This document shows, piece after piece, positions 13,223 through 18,263 of a stretch of 26,946 nt of DNA. A program made the position numbers and the translations under genes. Source of the DNA: a virus; IMG/VR virus record IMGVR_UViG_3300045146_000219, positions 1 to 26,946 of that record; one strand, given 5' to 3'. The notes beneath the pieces are model-generated. The model was not told the DNA's origin, did no database searches, and saw nothing but the letters and a program-made list of their open reading frames with translations. The first letter of the stretch is position 1; each line of letters opens with the position of its first letter.

Positions 13223-13992
13223 CTTTCCTCCAGATCTTTTATCAATTGTGGTAATGTTGTTGTTAGTTCAAAGTTGTATTCCTCACTTACTGAGAGTCCA
13301 GGCTTTCCAAACTCGGTTAGCTTTAAGGACTTCTTTTTGTCCTGATAACATCTTACTCGGACTAGTGAAGAATACAATAGCTTGTCGTAAATTCTAGGTA
13401 CTAATTTTCCTGTAGACCTGTCTCCAATATATTCATCCTTCATTCTACAGGTTAAAACTACATTAAATCCTCCCTTGTTCAGAGATTCAATAGGAACGTC
13501 ACACTTTTGCCATACTAATCCCCAAACAGGAATAGGAAATATCTTTTCTATTCCAACTTCAGCTAAGACTCTCTGCTCAGCATACTTTTGATAGTCTGAA
13601 CCTGAATCTATAACTACAGTTCCTGGGGGATATTTCTTAATAATACCCTTGATAGTTCCATACAACTCAATGTAGTTCTTAGCTTGGGCATACAGAATAT
13701 TGTTGCGTCCTTGCTTTTTAAATTTGTTGATTACATACTGACCTTTGTACTCTGTGTCAATAAAGTACACCGGACCAGCTTCACACATCGTAAGGCTGAA
13801 GTGTGTCTTTCCTGATCCCTCTTGTCCTATTAGCAATATTGTAATTGGAGGAAGCTCAAGAAGCTTTTCTAAACTTGCTTCCTGAGGACCAAATGAAAAA
13901 TCCTGTATCGCCTTTTGTACGGTTTCGTACTCTTCTCTACTCTGCCAAGTCAATACAGGATTCTTCGGTGGTTCCTTTTTCTGTTCTGTCAC
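13216..13992 (-). CDS. Sak4-like RecA-fold ATPase (single-strand annealing family)
   Basis: 258 residues. Walker A is GQEGSGKT (56-63), followed by VYFIDTEYKG and Walker B GTVVIDSGSD (D129), then VWGLVWQK and NVVLTCRMKDEY. This order is that of AAA_24 / Sak4 phage proteins, which are minimal RecA-like ATPases that assist strand annealing in phage recombination. Related P-loop families cannot be excluded. The start is GTG 13992, inside the upstream gene (56-base overlap), with a poor ribosome site. The SSB-like gene follows directly, the usual partner of Sak4. Confidence 0.75.
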   Translation of the reverse strand: MTEQKKEPPKNPVLTWQSREEYETVQKAIQDFSFGPQEASLEKLLELPPITILLIGQEGSGKTHFSLTMCEAGPVYFIDTEYKGQYVINKFKKQGRNNILYAQAKNYIELYGTIKGIIKKYPPGTVVIDSGSDYQKYAEQRVLAEVGIEKIFPIPVWGLVWQKCDVPIESLNKGGFNVVLTCRMKDEYIGDRSTGKLVPRIYDKLLYSSLVRVRCYQDKKKSLKLTEFGKPGLSVSEEYNFELTTTLPQLIKDLEERC

Positions 13993-14233
13993 TGTTTTTA
14001 CAGCTTATACCTTTCTCTTGTAAAGTTTGAATTGTTTGTTGATAATTTAGGTAGTTAGTAATTGCGAAGTTTTTTCCTTTTTCCATAAACACTTCTTTTG
14101 CTTCTTGACTGTCGTGGTCCAGAATAAGAAAGCTAACTGAAAAATTCAGATCAGTAGAAGTGAAAAGATAAGAAATTTCCCCCACAATTTCAATCCTAAA
14201 CTGAATGTCCTGGTCCGATATTTCCACCTTCAT
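13937..14233 (-). CDS. Small hypothetical protein overlapping the Sak4-like gene
   Basis: 98 residues, MKVEISDQDIQFRIEIVGEI onward. The N-terminal 60 residues alternate strand-forming residues, and the C-terminal half is polar with IQTLQEKGISCKNSDRTEKG. It overlaps both neighbours (38 bases upstream, 56 downstream). The ribosome site is a plain AAGAGAG. The extended overlaps weaken the case a little, but the frame is open and continuous in operon order. Confidence 0.6.
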   Translation of the reverse strand: MKVEISDQDIQFRIEIVGEISYLFTSTDLNFSVSFLILDHDSQEAKEVFMEKGKNFAITNYLNYQQTIQTLQEKGISCKNSDRTEKGTTEESCIDLAE

Positions 14234-14411
14234 ACTCTCTTATCTGTTGAAGCTTTAATTCTTCTTCCTTTAGGTACATATCCAATGCATTGTGAATTAT
14301 TGTACCTAGAGAAATCCTCAACTGTTGCTTTAACTGAACCGCCCTATCTAGTTGAGTTTGTGTCACTTTGTTGACTACCCAAAAGGGAAGTCTTTTACGT
14401 CTTTTGCTCAT
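14196..14411 (-). CDS. Ribbon-helix-helix-like DNA-binding protein
   Basis: 71 residues. I start at ATG 14411 (MSKRRKRLPFWVVNKVT), which overlaps the upstream stop as ATGA; the frame itself extends back to 14468. A basic N-terminus precedes a strand-like LPFWVV, a helix TQTQLDRAVQLKQQL and a second helix SLGTIIHNALDMYLKEEE, the layout of CopG/Arc-type ribbon-helix-helix repressors. A transcriptional role in the early arm is inferred. Confidence 0.6.
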   Translation of the reverse strand: MSKRRKRLPFWVVNKVTQTQLDRAVQLKQQLRISLGTIIHNALDMYLKEEELKLQQIREYEGGNIGPGHSV

Positions 14412-14728
14412 ATTTTCTCTTTCTCCGGAGGAGTGTCCATGGACGTATGTGGTAGTCCCTTTGTGCACCCTCCAGAGAGATCAGGAACCTCAGAGCTGCT
14501 TTTACTTCCTGTATTTCCTTTCCCGATAAAAGGCTTATGAATGGGACTGTTGCCGGTGTCGGTTTGAGAAGATCCGTATTCATCTGCTATCTCCAATAGT
14601 TGTTTTTCTAGTTCTTTAACTCTCTGTCTTGCTCGTGCAAGTTCTGCTACCAAATACCTGATTCTTGCCAAATCAACGTTGGCTTTACTTAAAGCTGCTA
14701 GTTGCTCGAATAGCAAGCTATTTTTCAT
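14408..14728 (-). CDS. Coiled-coil protein with disordered tail
   Basis: 106 residues. ATG 14728 is chosen because AAAGGAG stands seven bases before it; the frame reaches a TTG at 14746. Residues 1-55 form a long coiled coil (LARIRYLVAELARARQRVKE, then LEKQLLEIADEY), and the rest is Ser/Gly/Pro-rich and probably unfolded. No domain recognised. It precedes the ribbon-helix-helix-like gene and overlaps it by four bases. Confidence 0.65.
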   Translation of the reverse strand: MKNSLLFEQLAALSKANVDLARIRYLVAELARARQRVKELEKQLLEIADEYGSSQTDTGNSPIHKPFIGKGNTGSKSSSEVPDLSGGCTKGLPHTSMDTPPEKEKI

Positions 14729-14819
14729 TCTTTTCTCCTTTCTCAACTAAAATTGAAACCGTCTTGATTCGTTCAGAAACATAAACTCCATATGCTTTAT
14801 TAGAAACTACGAAACACAT
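14718..14819 (-). CDS. Possible 33-aa peptide
   Basis: MCFVVSNKAYGVYVSERIKT onward, a short beta-like peptide with basic end. It overlaps 13 bases with the gene before and 11 with the gene after, and a GAAAGATAG stretch precedes its ATG. Without it, 78 bases would be empty in an otherwise gap-free run. Confidence is limited by length. Confidence 0.4.
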   Translation of the reverse strand: MCFVVSNKAYGVYVSERIKTVSILVEKGEKNEK

Positions 14820-15055
14820 TTTTCTATCTTTTCTTTCTCTTGAATTGTGTACTTTACTTCTGTACCTGCCTGAACCTTCAGTACTGTTGGATTCATGTTG
14901 GTAAGATGAACATTGTTAACCACAATGTGTCGTGGCATCCACATGTCTGAATTAGGAATTACAAGAAGTGTCATCTTTCTTTTCAGGTCTATGCTCAACC
15001 ACACTTCACAGGTGTTGAACATACTTGTTAGAAAGTTCATCACTTCAATTTTCAT
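14807..15055 (-). CDS. Small hypothetical beta-rich protein
   Basis: 82 residues, MKIEVMNFLTSMFNTCEVWL onward, with AAGGAGAG at a good distance from ATG 15055. The pattern of strands (EVWLSIDLKRKMTLLVIP, RHIVVNNVHL, EVKYTIQ) suggests a compact beta fold. The start overlaps the upstream stop by four bases. Nothing points to a specific function. Confidence 0.7.
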   Translation of the reverse strand: MKIEVMNFLTSMFNTCEVWLSIDLKRKMTLLVIPNSDMWMPRHIVVNNVHLTNMNPTVLKVQAGTEVKYTIQEKEKIEKCVS

Positions 15056-15318
15056 AGCTGTCTCTCCTTCTTTATCTCTTCATCTTCTAACTCTTTGTAT
15101 TCTCTTTCAAACCAAGCCAGAGACTGAGGAAGCTTTGCTTCTCTAGCCCATCTTCTTCTCATCTGCCTGTTTGACTTGATGAGAAGGTATAAATACATCT
15201 TGTGCAGCATTCTATTCTGCTCTTCTATCACTTTTACTCTCTTCTGCAGAGATTCCAAAGCTGGATAGATCGTCAGAATAGAAATTACTGCCTTTAGCCA
15301 CCTCCAAAACTTGTCCAT
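15052..15318 (-). CDS. Small protein with hydrophobic N-terminus and coiled coil
   Basis: 88 residues. Residues 4-20 (FWRWLKAVISILTIYPA) may form an amphipathic or membrane-inserted helix; residues 21-45 are a heptad-like coil (LESLQKRVKVIEEQNRMLHK), and a basic and then acidic tail follows. Ribosome site GAGGACAAT before ATG 15318. A short hairpin lies upstream (15355-15384). A peripheral membrane protein is possible. Confidence 0.65.
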   Translation of the reverse strand: MDKFWRWLKAVISILTIYPALESLQKRVKVIEEQNRMLHKMYLYLLIKSNRQMRRRWAREAKLPQSLAWFEREYKELEDEEIKKERQL

Positions 15319-15354
15319 ATTGTCCTCTTGAATTGTTGAAATTTAATTGAATTT

Positions 15355-15384
15355 AAAGGAGAGAGCTGTTGTACTCTCCCCTTT
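15355..15384 (-). promoter_or_regulatory. Intergenic RNA hairpin upstream of the 88-aa gene
   Basis: The leftward RNA forms an 11-bp stem AAAGGGGAGAG / CUCUCUCCUUU with an 8-base loop. One G-U pair makes it complete only in this strand. It lies between a gene stop (15396) and the next start (15318), without a clear T-run, so it fits mRNA processing or stabilisation better than full termination. Confidence 0.5.
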
Positions 15385-15395
15385 ATGTACCTAAG

Positions 15396-15773
15396 CTAAC
15401 TTCCGTGAGATGAAGACTCCAAAAGAAGGGGAACAAGATACATTTTGTTGTATCCTACTGCCTCTAAACTTTCAGCTAAAAGAGATACTGACGTGTTGAG
15501 GAGAATTATAGCAAAAGTTTTCTTTGCCTCCTTCCTGCTAATTTTCACTACACTACCACCACACGAAAACTTTTCTTCCTTGATAATACTTCCCAAAGGA
15601 TAAAATTCTCGCATTACTTTCCCTTCAGAATTATAGTAACATACCGATTTGGATCCAGAGGTAAATTCTATAGTCCTCCAATCAGGCAACCATAAACTTT
15701 TTCTAGTTTCCATAATTGCGATAAGCTTAGACCACAACTCTTCTGTAGGTACTTTCTTTAGCTTTTTGGGCAT
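15396..15773 (-). CDS. LPDW-motif protein, short paralogue
   Basis: 125 residues related to the N-terminal half of the 253-aa protein at 16470-17231. Shared landmarks are the x-I-x-A-IM-x-x-(R/K) helix, LPDW-x-x-IE, a YY-x-S-x-EG strand (CYYNSEGKV here) and a C-terminal helix with SLLAESLEAVGYNK matching ILADSLARKGWKH. Ribosome site GGAGGGG eight bases before ATG 15773, inside the end of the 81-aa gene. The function is unknown; its twin gene order with an 80-aa partner is repeated upstream. Confidence 0.7.
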   Translation of the reverse strand: MPKKLKKVPTEELWSKLIAIMETRKSLWLPDWRTIEFTSGSKSVCYYNSEGKVMREFYPLGSIIKEEKFSCGGSVVKISRKEAKKTFAIILLNTSVSLLAESLEAVGYNKMYLVPLLLESSSHGS

Positions 15774-15777
15774 TATT

Positions 15778-16023
15778 CTACCCCTCCAACCCCTCCAACG
15801 CTACTACACCAGCATTGCTGCCTCTACCGATAACCTTCTGCGTTTCAGTATTGAGAAGGTAAGAAACTTTGTTTTCCCGAATCAGTCTCTTGGCATCTTC
15901 GGAAGTTTTGATTTTAAGCTCCTCTATCTCCTTTGGAGTAGCAGCTCTGTTTTTGGCTACCCTAGTTTGACCATTAATGGTTACTAAAGTAGGTTCGGAT
16001 GGAATGTAAACTCGGTATTTCAT
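15778..16023 (-). CDS. 81-aa protein, duplicate of the one at 17432
   Basis: 81 residues, MKYRVYIPSEPTLVTINGQT onward. It is identical in 57 of 80 positions by my alignment to the protein at 17432-17674. The best conserved parts are TINGQTR, KNRAATP and TQKVIGRGSNAG; the middle helix varies. The strand-helix-strand pattern suggests a compact DNA- or protein-binding domain, but no family is recognised. ATG 16023 follows AAAGGAT. It stands before the LPDW short paralogue, as the other copy stands before the long one. Confidence 0.75.
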   Translation of the reverse strand: MKYRVYIPSEPTLVTINGQTRVAKNRAATPKEIEELKIKTSEDAKRLIRENKVSYLLNTETQKVIGRGSNAGVVALEGLEG

Positions 16024-16063
16024 ACCGATCCTTTCTGTATTATTGTTGATTGATTGATTAATT

Positions 16064-16102
16064 CTGAACCTCTGTGTTTGTTACAAATACACAAAGGTTC
16101 AG
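16064..16102 (-). promoter_or_regulatory. Leader hairpin upstream of the 81-aa gene
   Basis: A 14-bp stem (16064-16077 with 16089-16102) closes an 11-base loop in the leftward RNA, with one G-U pair that would be a mismatch on the other strand. It begins five bases past the stop of the upstream gene. No T-run follows; the AGAATTAATCA after it is also found before the second copy of the 81-aa gene. Confidence 0.55.
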
Positions 16103-16106
16103 TTTA

Positions 16107-16391
16107 CTATTCTAGGCTAGTCCCTTGCCAAGAAACTCCAACTAAATGCTCTTGACAGAAATTGTACTTGGCGTACATTAACGCCTTTACAAACCTGTCT
16201 ACTTCAGCAGAAGAAGAGAAGCTGATCTCCTTTTCTTCTTTCTGGGAATAAACAACAATTCCAGTACTCAATTGACCCATTTCGCCAAGGTAAATTATTG
16301 GAATGATAGTAATTCCAGTAACTTTATCCTCACATTGAAGAATAGAAATATACTGGTTGTCGTAAAGATACTTTTCTATTGAATTTGCCAT
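16107..16391 (-). CDS. Small hypothetical protein between the two cassette copies
   Basis: 94 residues, MANSIEKYLYDNQYISILQC onward. The N-terminal half is beta-rich (GITIIPIIYLGEMGQLSTGI, then VVYSQ), followed by a helix AEVDRFVKALMYAKYNF. ATG 16391 has AAAGGAG six to seven bases upstream. It lies between the long LPDW gene and the 81-aa gene and is not part of the duplicated pair. No family recognised. Confidence 0.7.
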   Translation of the reverse strand: MANSIEKYLYDNQYISILQCEDKVTGITIIPIIYLGEMGQLSTGIVVYSQKEEKEISFSSSAEVDRFVKALMYAKYNFCQEHLVGVSWQGTSLE

Positions 16392-16461
16392 TTGATACTT
16401 CTCCTTTAGTAAATAAAAGGGCTACTAGTGTGGACATCAGTCAACACGTTCACCCAACATT

Positions 16462-16483
16462 CCACAACCCTATAGGGTTGTGG
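16462..16483. repeat. 22-bp perfect palindrome across a stop codon
   Basis: CCACAACCCTA is followed at once by its exact complement, with the TAG stop of the 253-aa gene (16470-16472) at the axis. On the plus strand CTCTTTTTG follows directly, so the form of an intrinsic terminator is present for rightward, antisense transcription; leftward there is no T-run. Confidence 0.6.
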
Positions 16484-17231
16484 ACTCTTTTTGATACTTC
16501 TCCTGAAGATAGTTTACTATCTCCAGTTGAAGTTTTTCCAAATCAGAAACCACTATGTCTTCAGTCCAGTCATATGATGGATCATGACTGTTACACCTGC
16601 AGGTTCCTCCATATACCCAGGAACTCCAACAAATAACAGACTCTCCACCAACCTGCATGTCGGCAAAGCTAATATATCTTTCAACCACTTTGGATTCATA
16701 GTGACCAAAATAGTTTATTTCCAACTCTACTTTCCCTTTAGGAAAGAGAGCTAATCCCCATCTTTGAAACTTTGCAAGCTTTAGTTTGTTGCGGAGAGTA
16801 TTAAGATATGGTACTTTGGATTCCTCAGTTTTAGGAACTTCTACAAAGGGAAGTTCCCACCCTTCAGGAACTTGAGCTTCATTGAACAGTGCCCACACCA
16901 CGGCACTGTGCTTCCATCCCTTTCTGGCTAAACTGTCAGCCAGAATATAAATGGAGCTTTTTCGGAGAAGTTTCTTGAACCTCTCCACATTCTCCGTTTT
17001 AAGACTATCTGAAATTTCTTCCAGATAACAACTGTTTACTCCTTCGAGAAAAGGAGGATATTCCCCATCCTCTGAGATGTTTTCAAAAGTACATTCTCCC
17101 TCAGCTGAGAAGTAATATATCGCTGTGGGATTCACTCCCTCAATTGATTCCCAATCGGGGAGAAATTGATTTACCTTAGATCGCATAATTGCATCTAAGG
17201 ACTTCTGCAATGTCTCTAATGTTTTTTTCAT
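16470..17231 (-). CDS. LPDW-motif protein, long paralogue
   Basis: 253 residues. The first 125 or so match the short paralogue (AIMRSKVNQFLPDWESIEGV, then IYYFSAEGEC, then YILADSLARKGWKH). The second half is unique: a GWELPFVEVPKTEE linker, a KLKLAKFQRWGLALFPKGKVE strand region, and a Cys-rich part GGTCRCNSHDPSYDW, ending in a helix DLEKLQLEIVNYLQEKYQKE. It is downstream of a terminator, palindromes and a promoter candidate, so it may head the main early transcript. ATG 17231; AAAGGAGG is present but 17-20 bases away. Unknown function. Confidence 0.7.
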   Translation of the reverse strand: MKKTLETLQKSLDAIMRSKVNQFLPDWESIEGVNPTAIYYFSAEGECTFENISEDGEYPPFLEGVNSCYLEEISDSLKTENVERFKKLLRKSSIYILADSLARKGWKHSAVVWALFNEAQVPEGWELPFVEVPKTEESKVPYLNTLRNKLKLAKFQRWGLALFPKGKVELEINYFGHYESKVVERYISFADMQVGGESVICWSSWVYGGTCRCNSHDPSYDWTEDIVVSDLEKLQLEIVNYLQEKYQKESTTL

Positions 17232-17279
17232 CTTTGTTTCTCTGCTTGCCCTCCTTTCAGGACTGTGAACCTGACTTCG

Positions 17280-17308
17280 ATTATCAGGACCCTTACCGCA
17301 TTCCGCAA
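17280..17308 (-). promoter_or_regulatory. Promoter candidate for the main early operon
   Basis: Minus-strand TTGCGG (17303-17308) and GATAAT (17280-17285) are 17 bases apart. The -10 matches five of six consensus bases, the -35 only the TTG. It lies between the triple palindrome array and the long LPDW gene, where an early promoter would be expected. Confidence 0.35.
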
Positions 17309-17360
17309 GAGTTTTATTCTCCTACAACAGCCCTTAATGACTCAACTTTACGTTAACTGT

Positions 17361-17404
17361 CGGTAATAATTACCGTCCTAAATTTAGGTCGGTAAAAATT
17401 ACCG
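17361..17404. promoter_or_regulatory. Operator-like array of three palindromes
   Basis: CGGTAATAATTACCG (17361-17375) and CGGTAAAAATTACCG (17390-17404) are near-identical dyads, and a perfect 12-bp palindrome CCTAAATTTAGG (17377-17388) sits between them. The dyad centres are about 14.5 bases apart. Repeated symmetric sites in a short non-coding gap between a terminator and the next operon are typical for binding of a dimeric repressor. Confidence 0.6.
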
Positions 17405-17416
17405 TGTATTAATTAC

Positions 17417-17443
17417 AAAAAAAGAGCTGGATTACTCCAGCCC
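17417..17443 (-). terminator. Intrinsic terminator overlapping the 80-aa gene, with stop codon in the loop
   Basis: Leftward RNA: GGGCUGGA (17436-17443), loop GUAA (17432-17435), UCCAGCUC (17424-17431), then seven U (17417-17423). The stem has eight pairs including one G-U. GUAA is a GNRA-type tetraloop and holds the UAA stop of the 80-aa gene. This is the cleanest terminator in the window. Confidence 0.85.
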
Positions 17444-17674
17444 TTCTAATTGGACTGTTCCAGCATTGCTACCCCTGCCAATTACCTTTTGTGTCTTGGT
17501 ATTGACAAAGTAAGAAACTTTTCCTTCTCGAAGAGCTTTTTTAGCCTTCTCTGGCGTGTCTATTTCAAGTGCCTTTACTTCTTCCGGTGTAGCTGCTCGG
17601 TTTTTACCTATTCTGGTCTGGCCGTTTATAGTAACCAGAACAGGGTCTGATGGAACGTAAACTCGGTAGTCCAT
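17432..17674 (-). CDS. 80-aa protein, first leftward gene of the divergent region
   Basis: 80 residues, MDYRVYVPSDPVLVTINGQT onward, the paralogue of the protein at 15778-16023 (57 of 80 identical). Shared motifs are TINGQTR, KNRAATPEE and TQKVIGRGSNAG. It is the first leftward gene and a terminator at its very end should make it a mostly monocistronic unit, expressed before the operator-controlled genes. That placement is typical for a small regulator or early host-takeover protein, but no DNA-binding motif is plain. Ribosome site AAAAGGAG eight bases before ATG 17674. Confidence 0.75.
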   Translation of the reverse strand: MDYRVYVPSDPVLVTINGQTRIGKNRAATPEEVKALEIDTPEKAKKALREGKVSYFVNTKTQKVIGRGSNAGTVQLEGLE

Positions 17675-17702
17675 TGTCGATTCTCCTTTTGATTAATTCT
17701 CA

Positions 17703-17734
17703 ACGGATTTTCTCATCCGTCCTCAAATCTGAGG
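17703..17734 (-). promoter_or_regulatory. Twin leader hairpins before the 80-aa gene
   Basis: Two adjacent stem-loops: CCTCA/TGAGG (17721-17734, loop of four) and ACGGAT/ATCCGT (17703-17720, loop of six). They lie 30 to 60 bases upstream of the first leftward start and would fold in its leader RNA. Confidence 0.45.
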
Positions 17735-17879
17735 CGGGGTAGGCTGTTGACTTAAGCTCCCATTGACATTCTACTACCATTTTTAGATTTAGTCATTATT
17801 TTTAGATTTTGTTAATTTTTCAATTGTTGTGTTGAAGTAGGTTATGGGTAGGGGTTAGTAACTTTTTGAGTGGAGTGGT

Positions 17880-17894
17880 ATTGCAAATTGCAAT
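17880..17894. repeat. 15-bp palindrome ATTGCAA-A-TTGCAAT
   Basis: Two perfect 7-base half sites flank one central base. The site is isolated in the divergent region and may be an operator. Confidence 0.4.
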
Positions 17895-17954
17895 ATGCGA
17901 TGCTAGTTTTTGCTGAATTTTTTTACATATATTTTTGAGGATGGGGGTAATAGT

Positions 17955-17981
17955 TTGGCACGATATTTGTATTATTATAAT
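17955..17981 (+). promoter_or_regulatory. Promoter candidate: sigma54-like and overlapping sigma70-like
   Basis: TTGGCACGATATTTGTA (17955-17971) fits the sigma54 -24/-12 consensus (YTGGCACG-R-N3-TTGCW) at every defined base except the C of GC. The same TTGGCA (17955-17960) also stands 15 bases before a perfect TATAAT (17976-17981). Either could drive rightward transcription across the iterons. Confidence 0.4.
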
Positions 17982-18025
17982 ATGTACATGTATATGTACA
18001 TATGTATGTACATATGTATGTACAT
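17982..18025. repeat. Four ATGTACAT iterons with 12-base period
   Basis: The palindromic octamer ATGTACAT occurs at 17982-17989, 17994-18001, 18006-18013 and 18018-18025, each separated by four bases (GTAT, ATGT, ATGT). Partial copies ATGTACC follow at 18033 and 18057. The period is close to one DNA turn, so bound proteins would sit almost on one face. Candidate initiator or regulator binding array. Confidence 0.65.
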
Positions 18026-18132
18026 TACATGTATGTACCAAGGGAGCATTATAAGTATGTACCCTATGTATAGTATACTTTTTCTTATGTACACATGGTT
18101 GTAGTAGTATAGTATTGTAAGGTACAGGGTAC

Positions 18133-18166
18133 TACATATGGTAGTATGTTAATACTACCATATGTA
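18133..18166. repeat. 15-bp perfect inverted repeat with a 4-base loop
   Basis: TACATATGGTAGTAT (18133-18147), loop GTTA, and its exact complement (18152-18166). It can extrude as a cruciform or fold in RNA of either strand. No T-run follows. It lies 60 bases upstream of the late promoter. Confidence 0.65.
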
Positions 18167-18224
18167 CGTAGTAGTGTTCAGGTGAGAGAGGTGTATAGAA
18201 AAAGTGAACGTTTGAAGAAAGTAC

Positions 18225-18253
18225 TTGACAAGTGGATGTGAATTTAGTATATT
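18225..18253 (+). promoter_or_regulatory. Strong sigma70-type promoter of the late arm
   Basis: TTGACA (18225-18230, perfect) and TATATT (18248-18253, five of six) are 17 bases apart. Transcription would start near 18260 and read into the packaging and head genes. Its location means that the reading frame starting at 18225 cannot be translated in full. Confidence 0.65.
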
Positions 18254-18263
18254 TGCGACTTGT

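Larger units (their letters stand above)
17675..18263. other. Divergent intergenic region, candidate control region and origin
   Basis: About 590 bases without a credible gene separate the two arms. The plus strand at 17,760-17,960 is rich in T and G and poor in C. It then holds, in order, a palindrome, promoter candidates, iterons, a long hairpin and the late promoter. The frames at 17820-18041 and 17910-18104 are low-complexity products of the GTAC-rich repeats. Origin function is inferred from architecture only. Confidence 0.6.

Noticed and set aside
17820-18104. Open frames on both strands rich in His/Tyr/Val or Met/Tyr
   Set aside because: They arise from reading the GTAC/ATGTACAT repeats; low complexity, no ribosome sites, and no place in either operon.
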